From Parabacteroides bouchesdurhonensis (lineage in GTDB: Bacteria > Bacteroidota > Bacteroidia > Bacteroidales > Tannerellaceae), in assembly GCF_900186615.1 (NCBI RefSeq), contig NZ_LT896588.1, positions 1,398,473 to 1,462,472 of the forward strand: a stretch of 64,000 nucleotides of DNA, given 5' to 3'. The notes under the pieces were generated by a model that had not been told where the DNA came from, searched no databases, and worked only from the letters and a program-made list of their open reading frames with translations. The position numbers and the translations under genes were made by a program. The stretch's first letter is position 1, and each line of letters opens with the position of its first letter. This document shows, in pieces, positions 44,133 through 53,491 of the stretch.

Positions 44133-46274
44133 ATGCAAAGGTTAATACAATATATATATGCATGTTGCTGCGTTCTGCTTTTTATGTTCGTATCTTGTAA
44201 TGACGATAAGAGTGGGCTGGCTCCCAGTGGAACTCTTTGTTTGAATGTAAATCAGGACGAAACTGTATTAACGAAAGCCCAGAGTGCTGTCGTTAATGAG
44301 AGTTTACGTGTGGATGTTATAGCGGCAAGCGGAGATACAATTAAATCGTATAATGACTATGTGAAGGAAGTGCAGAATGAAAAATTGGTACTGCCTGTCG
44401 GGACTTATACGGTGTCTGTAGTATCCAATCAATCGAAGGATGCCGGTTGGGAGAAACCTTTTTATGCAGGGGAAGAAACAGTGGAGGTGAAGGCTGGAGA
44501 AATAACCAGTGCTACTGTTATCTGTAAAATTGCAAATGCGAAAGTAACAGTAGTCTATACAGACGGTGTAAAGGAAAACTTTGTAAATTATGAAACAACA
44601 GTTAGTAACAATAGCGGTTCTTTACTTTATACACGTGACGAATACCGGGCCGGATATTTTACACCCGAGAAGTTAACAGCCAGTTTGGCACTGACTAATA
44701 ATGATGGCAAAGCATATACATTCCGACAAGTATTTACAGATATCAAGCCTCGTTACCATTATACGATTAAGTATAAGATGGGAGATAAACCCGGAAGTCC
44801 GGAAGGAGGAAGTGACTTTAATATAACTGTAGATGATGAAGCTAAAGTAGTGGAATGTGAGGTGGTGATTGATGAAAGTGATATGGAAGGGCAGAAAGTG
44901 CCTGTTATCAAACTGTCCGATACTTTCAAAGAAAATATGCTTTCGATAAAAGTAGGCGATAATTTGCCTTCTTCATCTTTGCAGATTGTTTCTCAGGTGG
45001 GAATAGAAACGCTGACAGTGAAAGCCGAGTCCGATTTGTTTGCTGCTGTTGGTTTGGATTTGTTTGATTTAACCAAGCCGGATGAAACGACGAAAAACAA
45101 ACTGGGTGTACTTGGTTTCCCTTTGTTGCCGGGTGGTCAGGATATGAAAGATATTACATTGAATTTTGATGCCTTGGCTGGAACATTCTTGCAGGATATC
45201 GCATATCTGCAATCAAAGAAGCTTCATACCTTCACAGTTTATGCAATGGACTCATTGCATCAGGAAACGGAGATAAAGTTTGTATATGAGGCTCGTCCGA
45301 ATGTGTCTATTTTGACAAATAAACCTAATGCGTTTTCTACATTTGCTTTCTTATGTGGTGAATCACAGGAGGCATCTGGGCATGCTTTTGAGTTTAGGAA
45401 GCAAGGTGATATAGAGTTTAAAACTATTGAAGCTACACAAGTAGATGCGGATGGAACTTTTTCTGCGCTTGTAACTTCGTTAATTCCTGGACAAACCTAT
45501 GAATACAGGGCCGTTGCCGGAACAGATAGCGAGGGAGATTTGGTCTCCTTTAAAACAGAAGGAGCGGTAGAATTGCCCGGAGGTAAGTTTGATGAGTGGA
45601 ATGGTAATAATCCTGCTAACTCTTTTTGGAGTTCTGGTAATAATAGTTTTGCAGGTAATTTACTTTCACCAACTGATGATGTTGTAGGAAATGTTAACTC
45701 TATAAAGGCTGCATCACTCCAATCACAATTTGCAACGGTTAAATTTGCAGCAGGTAATTTATTTACAGGTGATTTTAATTTAAGTGGGACTACCGGTTAT
45801 ATAAAGGTCGGCCGATTGTTTTCTGCAAGACCTACTAAATTGAAAGGGTGGTATAAATATAGTCCGGGAAATATTGATTATTCAGGTGAGATAACAACTC
45901 CAAGTGGAAGAAAAATAAATGTACAAGGAATGGATACTTGTTCGGTTTTTATTGTGTTACTGAAAAATACTTTTACAATTAACTCTAATGATCAAAGTAC
46001 ATTCTTTGACTTAGAAACTGACTGGTTCAAAGAAAATGTCATAGCTTATGCGGAATTGCCATCCAGTCAATGTGTGGAGACTAAAGATTATACACAATTT
46101 GAATTGACATTGAATTATTTTTATCCTGATTATAATACCTCTTATTATTTAGCGATCATATGTTCAGCTTCTAAATATGGTGATTATTTTAAAGGAGGTA
46201 CAAAAAGTAATCTGAAGCTTGATGAATTTGAATTATTATACGATTACGACCCTAAATGCTTTTCTAACGAATAA
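44133..46274 (+). CDS. Large DUF4493-PCMD lipoprotein (surface operon gene 4)
   Basis: Lipobox MFVSC (Cys at about 22) followed by NDD suggests surface export. Domain order: DUF4493-like (about 30-220, KLVLPVGTYTVSVVS and KPFYAGEETVEVKAGE); the gene-3-like second domain (about 250-385); an FN3-like module (about 390-475, GQTYEYRAVAGTDSEGDLVSFKTEG); and a C-terminal PCMD (putative carbohydrate metabolism domain, about 480-713), with FDEWNGNNP, LQSQFATVKFAAGNLFTGDF, GRLFSARPTKLKGWYKY and CSASKYGDYFKGG. PCMD is a beta-sandwich thought to bind carbohydrate. The 3' third is by eye more AT-rich than the start. Confidence 0.85.
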   Translation: MQRLIQYIYACCCVLLFMFVSCNDDKSGLAPSGTLCLNVNQDETVLTKAQSAVVNESLRVDVIAASGDTIKSYNDYVKEVQNEKLVLPVGTYTVSVVSNQSKDAGWEKPFYAGEETVEVKAGEITSATVICKIANAKVTVVYTDGVKENFVNYETTVSNNSGSLLYTRDEYRAGYFTPEKLTASLALTNNDGKAYTFRQVFTDIKPRYHYTIKYKMGDKPGSPEGGSDFNITVDDEAKVVECEVVIDESDMEGQKVPVIKLSDTFKENMLSIKVGDNLPSSSLQIVSQVGIETLTVKAESDLFAAVGLDLFDLTKPDETTKNKLGVLGFPLLPGGQDMKDITLNFDALAGTFLQDIAYLQSKKLHTFTVYAMDSLHQETEIKFVYEARPNVSILTNKPNAFSTFAFLCGESQEASGHAFEFRKQGDIEFKTIEATQVDADGTFSALVTSLIPGQTYEYRAVAGTDSEGDLVSFKTEGAVELPGGKFDEWNGNNPANSFWSSGNNSFAGNLLSPTDDVVGNVNSIKAASLQSQFATVKFAAGNLFTGDFNLSGTTGYIKVGRLFSARPTKLKGWYKYSPGNIDYSGEITTPSGRKINVQGMDTCSVFIVLLKNTFTINSNDQSTFFDLETDWFKENVIAYAELPSSQCVETKDYTQFELTLNYFYPDYNTSYYLAIICSASKYGDYFKGGTKSNLKLDEFELLYDYDPKCFSNE

Positions 46275-46284
46275 TATAATGTAG

Positions 46285-47019
46285 ATGAAAAGAATATTAT
46301 TATCTCTTTTGGTATGTATATTTCCTGTGACGGGAATGGCAAAAGAGTCAAAATACGACCGTGGAATTGTGATGAAGACTTTTATTCCGAAAGGACAATG
46401 GATGGTTGGTGCAACTTTTTCATATTCGGAACATGTTGATGATAACTTTGAGTTCATGTCTTTATTGAAAGATATAAATAGTGAGGGCTATACTTTTAAA
46501 GTAACTCCGATAGTGAGCTACTTTATCCGGGATAATATCAGTATAGGAGGACGTTTGGCTTTTTCACGTTCATATACGAAGCTGGATAATATAAGTCTTT
46601 CATTAGGGGATGATCTGAATATTGAAATAGAGGATTATAATAATGTATCAAATACTTATTCGGCGGCTGCGTTTTTACGTACTTATCTGAATTTAGGGGA
46701 TAGTAAACGTTTTGGCCTGTTTAATGAAGCACGGGTTAGTTACGGCTATTCGCAAAGTAACGGTTCTTCAGGAACGGGGGTGGACTTAAGTGGAGTGCAT
46801 CAGTTGAAACATAACCTGAATATAGGTGTGGCACCGGGTATAACTTGTTTTGTGAATGACTTTACGGCTGTTGAAGCGTCTATTAACGTGGCAGGTTTGA
46901 ATTTTAACTGGTATGATCAAACGCGAGATCAGGTATATAAAGGTTCGCGCTCGTCCAGTTCTGCTAACTTCAAGATTAATTTATTGTCGATAGATTTGGG
47001 TATTGTTTTTTATCTTTAA
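46285..47019 (+). CDS. Outer-membrane beta-barrel protein (surface operon gene 5)
   Basis: A signal peptide (about 1-18, ending GMAKES) precedes alternating amphipathic strands typical of an 8-12-stranded barrel: GQWMVGATFSYSEHV, FKVTPIVSYFIRDNISIGGRLAFSRSY, TYSAAAFLRTYLNL, RFGLFNEARVSYGYS and the C-terminal INLLSIDLGIVFYL with a terminal aromatic-Leu. At 244 aa it resembles OMP_b-brl porin-family proteins. It lies between two PCMD lipoprotein genes with gaps of 10 and 6 bases, so it is probably part of the same machine, perhaps an anchor or assembly partner. No transport motif is visible. Confidence 0.82.
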   Translation: MKRILLSLLVCIFPVTGMAKESKYDRGIVMKTFIPKGQWMVGATFSYSEHVDDNFEFMSLLKDINSEGYTFKVTPIVSYFIRDNISIGGRLAFSRSYTKLDNISLSLGDDLNIEIEDYNNVSNTYSAAAFLRTYLNLGDSKRFGLFNEARVSYGYSQSNGSSGTGVDLSGVHQLKHNLNIGVAPGITCFVNDFTAVEASINVAGLNFNWYDQTRDQVYKGSRSSSSANFKINLLSIDLGIVFYL

Positions 47020-47025
47020 TATAAA

Positions 47026-48654
47026 ATGAGAGGGAATAAAGCTTTATATATCTGTTTGTCTGTCTTTTTGATCTTTACCGGATGTATCAAGAATGATTAT
47101 CCGTTGCCTACTATTAAAGCGGAAATAATGGAGATTGCTATAGAAGGCACTCAATCTATAAAGATTAATGACGAAACAAATACGGTAACGATTAAAGTGG
47201 CCGATACTCTCGATTTGAAAAATCTGCAAATAGAAAAACTTGTTGTAACGGATAATACAACAATTATCCCGGATGAAAAAGCCTGTAAAGATTTTGTAAA
47301 CTTCCCTGATACAAGTTTCTCTTCTATCAACTATTTACCGGCGTCGGCTAATACTTATATGGATTTCAGAAAGCCGGTATCTTTCCTGCTTCGTTTATAT
47401 CAGGATTATGAATGGAAGGTAAATGTATCTCATGCGATAGACCGTAAGATAAGAGTGAAGAACCAGGTGGGACAGGCGTTGGTTGATGAAAATACGAAAA
47501 ATGTGATTATTTATGTGGATGAAGAAGAACAACCCTCATTCCGCAATATAGAGATTCTGGATTTGCAATTGGGAAGTTCTATTGCAGAAACCGTTCCCGA
47601 TCCTGCATTGGTAACCGACTTTACGCGTCCCCGTGTTTTTCTGGTTTCCCTCTTTGGTGAGACAGACCAATGGACGGTTAGTGTAAAATACCCTCCTGCA
47701 GATATGGAAACAACTACTATTTCACCATGGGCCAGAAGGGTTTATATTGAAGGTTATACAAAAACAGGCATTGTAGATGTGAAATACCGGGTAAAAGGTG
47801 ATCAGGATTGGGAATACATGCTTTCCAGCGATTTGACCGTAGAGGATGGTTCATTTCAGGCGATAATAACTCATTTGCAGCCCGAAACTACCTATGAGTA
47901 TGTATTAACAGTAGACGGAAGTGATAAAAGCGTTGAAGAGTTTACCACTGAAAAAATGGAACTTGTTCCGAACTTAGGCTTCGATAATTGGATTAATACG
48001 AACGGAACCTATTATCCGAATCTGGATTTGGAGGCTAATTACTTTTGGGATTCCGGAAATGGAGGAGCAAAGAGTGCGAATAAAACACCTACGGAAGAAG
48101 AAAAACGAAATGTGGTAAAAGGCTCGGCTGCTTATTTGCATTCAGAATATGCAATGGTTGCATTTGCCGCAGGTAATATATATACGGGCCAGTTTCTTAA
48201 AGCGGTGGTTGATTTAAAAAATCCCGGAGCAGAACTGGACTTTGGCCGTCCTTACACCGGTCGTCCTTCCGGATTGAGGGGGTACTATAATTATCGTCCG
48301 GGTATCATCGATTATGCAAAAGAACCATACGCGGATATGATGGGACAAAAAGACTCCTGTCATATTTATATCGCATTATTTGACTGGACACAGCCGTTCC
48401 GGGTAAATACTCAAAAGTCGTTGTTTGTGGATTTATCATGGAATAATGAGTCGATGATTGCTTTTGGTGAATTTAAAACAAATGCAACCTCCACTGATTA
48501 TAGTACATTTAAGATAAACCTGAAATACCGGGATTATTTTACGAAACCAACTTATATACTTATTGTAGCTTCGGCCAGTAAGTATGGGGATTACTTTACG
48601 GGAAGCACAAGCAGCGCCTTGTGGCTGGATGAGTTTGAATTGGTGTTTGAATAA
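47026..48654 (+). CDS. PCMD-domain lipoprotein (surface operon gene 6)
   Basis: Lipobox IFTGC (Cys at about 20). Two similar N-terminal beta domains (about 28-130 and 132-225) each end in a W-V-V strand (YEWKVNV, DQWTVSVKYPP) typical of DUF5018-like repeats. An FN3-like module follows (about 228-310, PETTYEYVLTVDGSDKSVEEFTTE), then a PCMD domain (about 315-542) with FDNWINTNG, LHSEYAMVAFAAGNIYTGQF, GRPYTGRPSGLRGYYNY and ASASKYGDYFTGS. The FN3-PCMD half is clearly homologous to that of gene 4, whereas the N-terminal half is different. It may be an alternative tip or a glycan-binding partner. Gap to the previous gene is six bases. Confidence 0.86.
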   Translation: MRGNKALYICLSVFLIFTGCIKNDYPLPTIKAEIMEIAIEGTQSIKINDETNTVTIKVADTLDLKNLQIEKLVVTDNTTIIPDEKACKDFVNFPDTSFSSINYLPASANTYMDFRKPVSFLLRLYQDYEWKVNVSHAIDRKIRVKNQVGQALVDENTKNVIIYVDEEEQPSFRNIEILDLQLGSSIAETVPDPALVTDFTRPRVFLVSLFGETDQWTVSVKYPPADMETTTISPWARRVYIEGYTKTGIVDVKYRVKGDQDWEYMLSSDLTVEDGSFQAIITHLQPETTYEYVLTVDGSDKSVEEFTTEKMELVPNLGFDNWINTNGTYYPNLDLEANYFWDSGNGGAKSANKTPTEEEKRNVVKGSAAYLHSEYAMVAFAAGNIYTGQFLKAVVDLKNPGAELDFGRPYTGRPSGLRGYYNYRPGIIDYAKEPYADMMGQKDSCHIYIALFDWTQPFRVNTQKSLFVDLSWNNESMIAFGEFKTNATSTDYSTFKINLKYRDYFTKPTYILIVASASKYGDYFTGSTSSALWLDEFELVFE

Positions 48655-48709
48655 TTATTGTAATCTATGCTGGAAGAAAGACGGATTGCAATATAGTAGT
48701 TTTAAGTAT

Positions 48710-51700
48710 ATGAAAACAAGAATGAATTATTTAAAGTACTTTGTGATATTGGTTTTTGCAGTATTGGGAACAACTGTGGTTTGGAGTGCAGATGTAAAAG
48801 TTCTTGTTGGTTCGGCTAATGAATTAAGAACAACTGTCAATGACGCTGCAAATAATCCAACAAATACATATTATATTCAACTAGTAGCCTCTCCTATAGA
48901 GCTCGGTGATAATCCTATAGTTATTTCTGCAGGTAAAATTGTGCTTGATTTAAATGACCAGACCTTGTCCGCTGCTCGTGAGAATGACGGAGCGGCTATT
49001 TGTATAGAGATGAAAGGGGGCTTTCTAACAATTGTAGGAGGAGGGACAGTTTCAGCGACAGCTAAAGGTACAACGGGGGGCTTTTTGGGTTCAGGAAAAA
49101 ATGGATATGATGCTAGCACTATAAATTATAGTGCAGGTACGCTTAATATTCAGAAAGGAACTTTTATGGCTACGGCAACTAATGGTGCCGGCATTATTGC
49201 TGGTTCGGATGGAACAAGTTATTCTTTAAAGTCTGTTAAGACTATAGACGATATAGTAATGAAAGGCTCTGTTTTAAATAGAAATGGTGAGTATATGACT
49301 GACTATAGTATGACTGGTTTTAGCCAAAAAGGAGCTTCTTCTTCTTTTTCGGTTGAAATAGTTGACTATAAATTGACTTACAATCCTGCCGGTGGTACAA
49401 ATCCTACTAGCTTATTAACGTCTTATACCATAGAAACTAAGGATATTTCTTTTCCTCCACCATTGGAGCCAAAGAAAAAAGGATATGATTTTAATGGATG
49501 GTATTATGAGTCAGGACAAAAAGCGGATGTGGAATCTTTATTTCCAAGAGCAACATCAAATCCGTATGAAAGAAATCTTACAACCCATTGGGAGGCAATC
49601 CGTTATCCTATTACTTATAACCTCAATGAAGGTGTCAATACCGATAATCCACAAGATTACACTATTGAATCAGAAATATCATTGAAAGATCCAACCCGAG
49701 CAGGTTATAAGTCTATGGGATGGTATGATAACAAAGAATTTACAGGAAATGCGGTAACTTCTATACCTCAGGGTTCTACAGAACCAAAAATATTTTATGC
49801 AAAGTGGTCTAAGCTTTATGCTATTCAGTATTATACAACAGAAGGAACAGGACCTTCGGATGCATCTTATGTAGTTGAAGATACCCCATTTAATTTGCCG
49901 AAACTCACTCCACCCGACGAAAGTTATAAATTTATGGGTTGGTGTGCAAAGAACGATTTCACAGACGATCCCATTTTTTCTTTACCCAAGGGTACTGTAG
50001 GTGATAAAGTTTTTTACGCAAAATGGAATAGAACTTATTATATTACCTATCACTGGCAAGTTCCGGAAGGGAAACCGACAATGACCCCGATGGGAGATGA
50101 AAAGCATCCTTATACTAAAGATGATGCCGTAACTCTTGAAACTCCTGTAAACGGAGCTTATCAGGTTGCCGGTTGGTATGATAATGCAGGATTGCAAGGT
50201 AGCCCGGTTCCTCCGGTTATTCCTAAAGGGACAGAAAAGAACTTTGAGCTTTATGCCAAATGGGAGCCTGCTAAATATTCAATTAAATTTGAAACTTACT
50301 ATGGTTCTTTCCCTACGGGAGTTACTGTGCCTGATACATATACTTATGAATCGGAAAATATCACTTTGCCTAATCCGATTCGTAGTGGCTATACTTTTGC
50401 CGGTTGGTATACGGATGCCGCTTTGACGAATGGTATTGCTACATTGGAAAAGAATTCAATGGGAAATAAAACTTTCTATGCGAAGTGGACTTTGGGTAAT
50501 GCCGTTAGCATATTAAAGCCGACAAATGGCCGGATTGTAGTAAATAGCGGAAATATAGAGATTAAGAATAATGAAAAAGTAGGAGCCGGAATTGCTTTAA
50601 CAGTAACTGCTATACCGGATTCATCTATTTATAGCCTGACCAAGCTAACAATAGGGAGTAATATATATACTACTACTTCGGTTGATACGATTATGCCTGG
50701 AAATGATGGCCTAACCATTTCTGCAGAATTTGCGGATCTTCGTCCGTCCGCTTCTGCGCCTAAGGTAATAACAACGCCTTCGATTACGGATTATATTCCG
50801 GCAGGAGAGAGCGTGACTGTTTCTTTGGTGAATACGGATGCTGCTGCCACATTATATTATAGTATAGACGGCTCTGCTCCGAAACTCTATACTCAGCCGT
50901 TCCAGATCAGTAGTCTTTCGGTTGATAAGACCATACGCGTGGATGCTTATGCAAAGAAAAACGGTTATAAAGATGGGGTAACCACACGTAATATTACGTT
51001 TGGGAAGGGAAAAATTACGATTACTTTTGTATTGCCAAAAGGGGTAACAGCGGTTAATCCGGAGGGTGGTGAAGTCATATCGGCAGTTGCCAGTGGCGGA
51101 ACATTTGAATTTAAACTGGTAGTAGACAAAAACTATTTTGAATCGTTGGATGATCTCAAAGTAATGGCGAATAACAAAGAGCTTTTGCCAAATACAAAAG
51201 GTGTTTATACATTAAACAATCAGACAGGGAATATAACGGTTAATGTGAGTGGAATTACCGGTATTACCCATACGGTAACATTGAAACAATCGGCAAACGG
51301 GTATATTTGCTTTACAGGAGACGATGAAGACAGCGCCCCTCGTACGGTGAGCCATGGCGACCGGGTTTCAATAACTGCTAAAGGGGATGCCGATTATAAA
51401 TTCTTTTCATGGACGGACGGGACGAGCGATAATCCGCGTTTGGTACTGGTAGAGAAAGATACTACTATTCAGGCTCGTTTTGTGCAGGAAGATCCCGGAT
51501 TCTTGATGGTATTACCTACACTGACCGGAGCAAAAGTGAAACCATTGACAGGTTATTCTACTTCTGTGAAGAAGGGTGGGACGTTTAAGTTTTATATCAG
51601 TAAAGAAAGTGACTATAGTGATTCGGAACCAGTGGTTTATGCGAATGGTGAGAAGCTTACTGTATATAAAGATGTATATAGTCTGTATAATATAGCTGAG

Positions 51701-52678
51701 AACTATGTGATTTCGGTTGATGGCATCCGGTTGAATAAAACGACACTTAAGTTGGCCGACAATGTTATTGCATTTAATATGGAGACGGCTAAGCAGATAA
51801 CGAATGAGGCACTGACGCCTACGACGATGGTTTATCTGCTGGCGAAATCACCGGCAGGCAAGCGTTTCTCTATGTGGAATGATGGAAAGGTTGATAATCC
51901 GCGCATTATAGCGGTGAAAGATGCTCAACAGTTATTGCCTTTGTTTGTCTCTCTTCCGAACGAGAATTTGTTGAAAGTGGATTTACCTGTGATACCAGGT
52001 GCCGGTATGGGGGCAGTCAATGCGAATGCGGAGGCGTTGAAATCCGGAGACAATATTCAGTTGAAACTGGTTATTCTGCCTCAATATAGTAAAAGTTCGG
52101 TGAAGGTAACAGCAAATGGTGATGTTGTGGAGCCGGACTTGGCCCTTCGTTCGTCAACTGAGACTAAAACGCAGTTCTATACATTAAATAATGTTTCCGA
52201 TAATGTAAAGGTTGAGGTGTCCGGGTTGGAATTGAATAATTATACTTTTTCTTTGGAACAGAATAAAGGAGGGAGAATAAGTGCTTCAAAGACTGGAACC
52301 GTAAAACATGGTACGGTGGTAACAGTAACTGCCACTCCGGATAATGGTAATCTGTTTTTGAAGTGGAGTGATGGCAATACGTTGAATCCTTATCCGTATA
52401 CCGTGACCGACAATTGTGTTTTAAGTGCACAGTTCGGTAATGCAAGCATACCATTAGATAATGAGTCCATCCAAAAGGATGGTGTGCGTATTTATACGAA
52501 AGAACATACTTTGTATATAGAGACGGCGAAAACTTCGAATCTGCAAGTTTGGGGCTTTAGCGGGCAGATGGTATATAATGTATCTATTCCCGAAGGCCAT
52601 TCTGCATTCTATTTACTAAGTGGAGAATATATTGTAAAGGTCGGTGATAATAAACCCGTGAAGGTTTCCATACGATAA
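48710..52678 (+). CDS. Giant InlB-repeat surface protein with C-terminal sorting-like domain (surface operon gene 7)
   Basis: The frame is open upstream into gene 6, but the ATG at 48710 (MKTRMNYLKYFVILV, signal to about residue 27) is the natural start; 48722 is an alternative. Following a beta-helix-like region (about 60-200), five InlB B-repeats (Listeria-Bacteroides repeats) occupy about 218-575, each ending in W-x-x-like YAKW. A CHB_HEX_C-like module (about 670-740, YYSIDGSAPKLYTQPF) is followed by three pairs of alternating modules (about 740-1265, for example NGYICFTGDDEDS...FFSWTDGTSDNPR). The last 60 residues (LQVWGFSGQMVYN...GEYIVKVGDNKPVKVSI) resemble a type IX secretion tail. A terminator follows, ending the operon. 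Likely an adhesin or surface stalk. Confidence 0.87.
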   Translation: MKTRMNYLKYFVILVFAVLGTTVVWSADVKVLVGSANELRTTVNDAANNPTNTYYIQLVASPIELGDNPIVISAGKIVLDLNDQTLSAARENDGAAICIEMKGGFLTIVGGGTVSATAKGTTGGFLGSGKNGYDASTINYSAGTLNIQKGTFMATATNGAGIIAGSDGTSYSLKSVKTIDDIVMKGSVLNRNGEYMTDYSMTGFSQKGASSSFSVEIVDYKLTYNPAGGTNPTSLLTSYTIETKDISFPPPLEPKKKGYDFNGWYYESGQKADVESLFPRATSNPYERNLTTHWEAIRYPITYNLNEGVNTDNPQDYTIESEISLKDPTRAGYKSMGWYDNKEFTGNAVTSIPQGSTEPKIFYAKWSKLYAIQYYTTEGTGPSDASYVVEDTPFNLPKLTPPDESYKFMGWCAKNDFTDDPIFSLPKGTVGDKVFYAKWNRTYYITYHWQVPEGKPTMTPMGDEKHPYTKDDAVTLETPVNGAYQVAGWYDNAGLQGSPVPPVIPKGTEKNFELYAKWEPAKYSIKFETYYGSFPTGVTVPDTYTYESENITLPNPIRSGYTFAGWYTDAALTNGIATLEKNSMGNKTFYAKWTLGNAVSILKPTNGRIVVNSGNIEIKNNEKVGAGIALTVTAIPDSSIYSLTKLTIGSNIYTTTSVDTIMPGNDGLTISAEFADLRPSASAPKVITTPSITDYIPAGESVTVSLVNTDAAATLYYSIDGSAPKLYTQPFQISSLSVDKTIRVDAYAKKNGYKDGVTTRNITFGKGKITITFVLPKGVTAVNPEGGEVISAVASGGTFEFKLVVDKNYFESLDDLKVMANNKELLPNTKGVYTLNNQTGNITVNVSGITGITHTVTLKQSANGYICFTGDDEDSAPRTVSHGDRVSITAKGDADYKFFSWTDGTSDNPRLVLVEKDTTIQARFVQEDPGFLMVLPTLTGAKVKPLTGYSTSVKKGGTFKFYISKESDYSDSEPVVYANGEKLTVYKDVYSLYNIAENYVISVDGIRLNKTTLKLADNVIAFNMETAKQITNEALTPTTMVYLLAKSPAGKRFSMWNDGKVDNPRIIAVKDAQQLLPLFVSLPNENLLKVDLPVIPGAGMGAVNANAEALKSGDNIQLKLVILPQYSKSSVKVTANGDVVEPDLALRSSTETKTQFYTLNNVSDNVKVEVSGLELNNYTFSLEQNKGGRISASKTGTVKHGTVVTVTATPDNGNLFLKWSDGNTLNPYPYTVTDNCVLSAQFGNASIPLDNESIQKDGVRIYTKEHTLYIETAKTSNLQVWGFSGQMVYNVSIPEGHSAFYLLSGEYIVKVGDNKPVKVSIR

Positions 52679-52684
52679 GACAGA

Positions 52685-52718
52685 AAAGGCTTGCAAAGAA
52701 ATGCAAGCCTTTGTCTTT
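52685..52718 (+). terminator. Terminator of the DUF4493-PCMD operon
   Basis: AAAGGCTTGCA (52685-52695) pairs with TGCAAGCCTTT (52702-52712) around a 6-base loop, with T-rich sequence following. Confidence 0.75.
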
Positions 52719-52815
52719 TAGTGTGGTTTTACTGATATAACTTGTTGAATTTATATACCTTTTGATTATAAATGAAAAAAAATTCTTTTCTTTGTCTGTA
52801 AATAAGTTTCTGTTT

Positions 52816-53109
52816 ATGAAGACAAAAGTAGAATGTTTGGAATTATTGCATAATTACTTTCAGAATGTGGCTAAGCATTATGGCATTGTAAGAATGGGGC
52901 TTTTTGGCTCAGTTGTCCGCAATGAACAAACGGAAAGTAGCGATATCGATATTGTGTATGAAGGTAAGCCTGATATTTTATTGCGTAGTCGAATGAAACA
53001 AGAATTGGAAGCTTTGTTAGGTTGTAAGGTAGATATAGTCCGTTTGCGCAAACAACTTTCAGGTTCAGCTTTTGAAAAGAGCATTTCTAAAGATTTGATT
53101 TATGTTTGA
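52816..53109 (+). CDS. mntA: MntA-type nucleotidyltransferase antitoxin
   Basis: This minimal nucleotidyltransferase of 98 aa is the antitoxin of a HEPN/MNT pair. The signature GSx10DxD is exact in MGLFGSVVRNEQTESSDIDIV. A third acidic residue follows in CKVDIVRLR. MntA inactivates HepT by transferring AMP to the toxin's Tyr. The ATG at 52816 (MKTKVECLELL) is chosen over the longer open frame because the domain starts there. The stop overlaps the hepT start by eight bases, which implies translational coupling, the usual HEPN/MNT gene order and layout. Confidence 0.88.
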   Translation: MKTKVECLELLHNYFQNVAKHYGIVRMGLFGSVVRNEQTESSDIDIVYEGKPDILLRSRMKQELEALLGCKVDIVRLRKQLSGSAFEKSISKDLIYV

Positions 53110-53479
53110 TAAAGATCGGATATTAAGTTTGTTGGACAGAATAGAAGATTCGATTCTTCTTATTCAGAATAAATCAGGAGAAATAATTGATTCGGATGAT
53201 TTTTTATTAACTCAGGATGGAATGTTTATTTTAAGTGGTATTTGCATGCAATTAATATTTATAGGGGAAAGTGTTAAAACAATTGATTACAAAACGAATC
53301 ATGAGTATCTGAAAAATTATCCATGTATACCTTGGACTGAAATCATGGGTTTACGTGATATCATTGCTCATGAATATCATAAAATTGATGAAGAGGAAAT
53401 ATTTAATGTCATTAAAAATGATATACCTTCTTTACTCCATGAAATCCAAAAAATGAAGCAGGATTTAATAGATTCTTAG
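53102..53479 (+). CDS. hepT: HepT-like HEPN ribonuclease toxin
   Basis: HEPN toxins cleave RNA. This 125-residue all-helical protein carries the RX4HXY motif exactly, R-DIIA-H-E-Y in MGLRDIIAHEYHKID (about residues 94-103); R and H are the RNase residues and Y is the AMP acceptor. The region before it (VKTIDYKTNHEYLKNYPCIPWTEIMG) is typical of HepT/DUF86. It overlaps mntA by eight bases and is followed by a strong terminator, so the pair is self-contained. It may serve phage defence or stabilise the region. Confidence 0.88.
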   Translation: MFDKDRILSLLDRIEDSILLIQNKSGEIIDSDDFLLTQDGMFILSGICMQLIFIGESVKTIDYKTNHEYLKNYPCIPWTEIMGLRDIIAHEYHKIDEEEIFNVIKNDIPSLLHEIQKMKQDLIDS

Positions 53480-53491
53480 TAAGTAAAAAGG

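Noticed and set aside
41145..52678. Classic FimA/Mfa-type fimbrial operon
   Set aside because: DUF4493 proteins share a lipoprotein, Ig-like style with fimbrillins, but no FimB/C/D/E-like order or arginine-cleavage motif was recognised, and PCMD and InlB-repeat proteins are not part of that locus.
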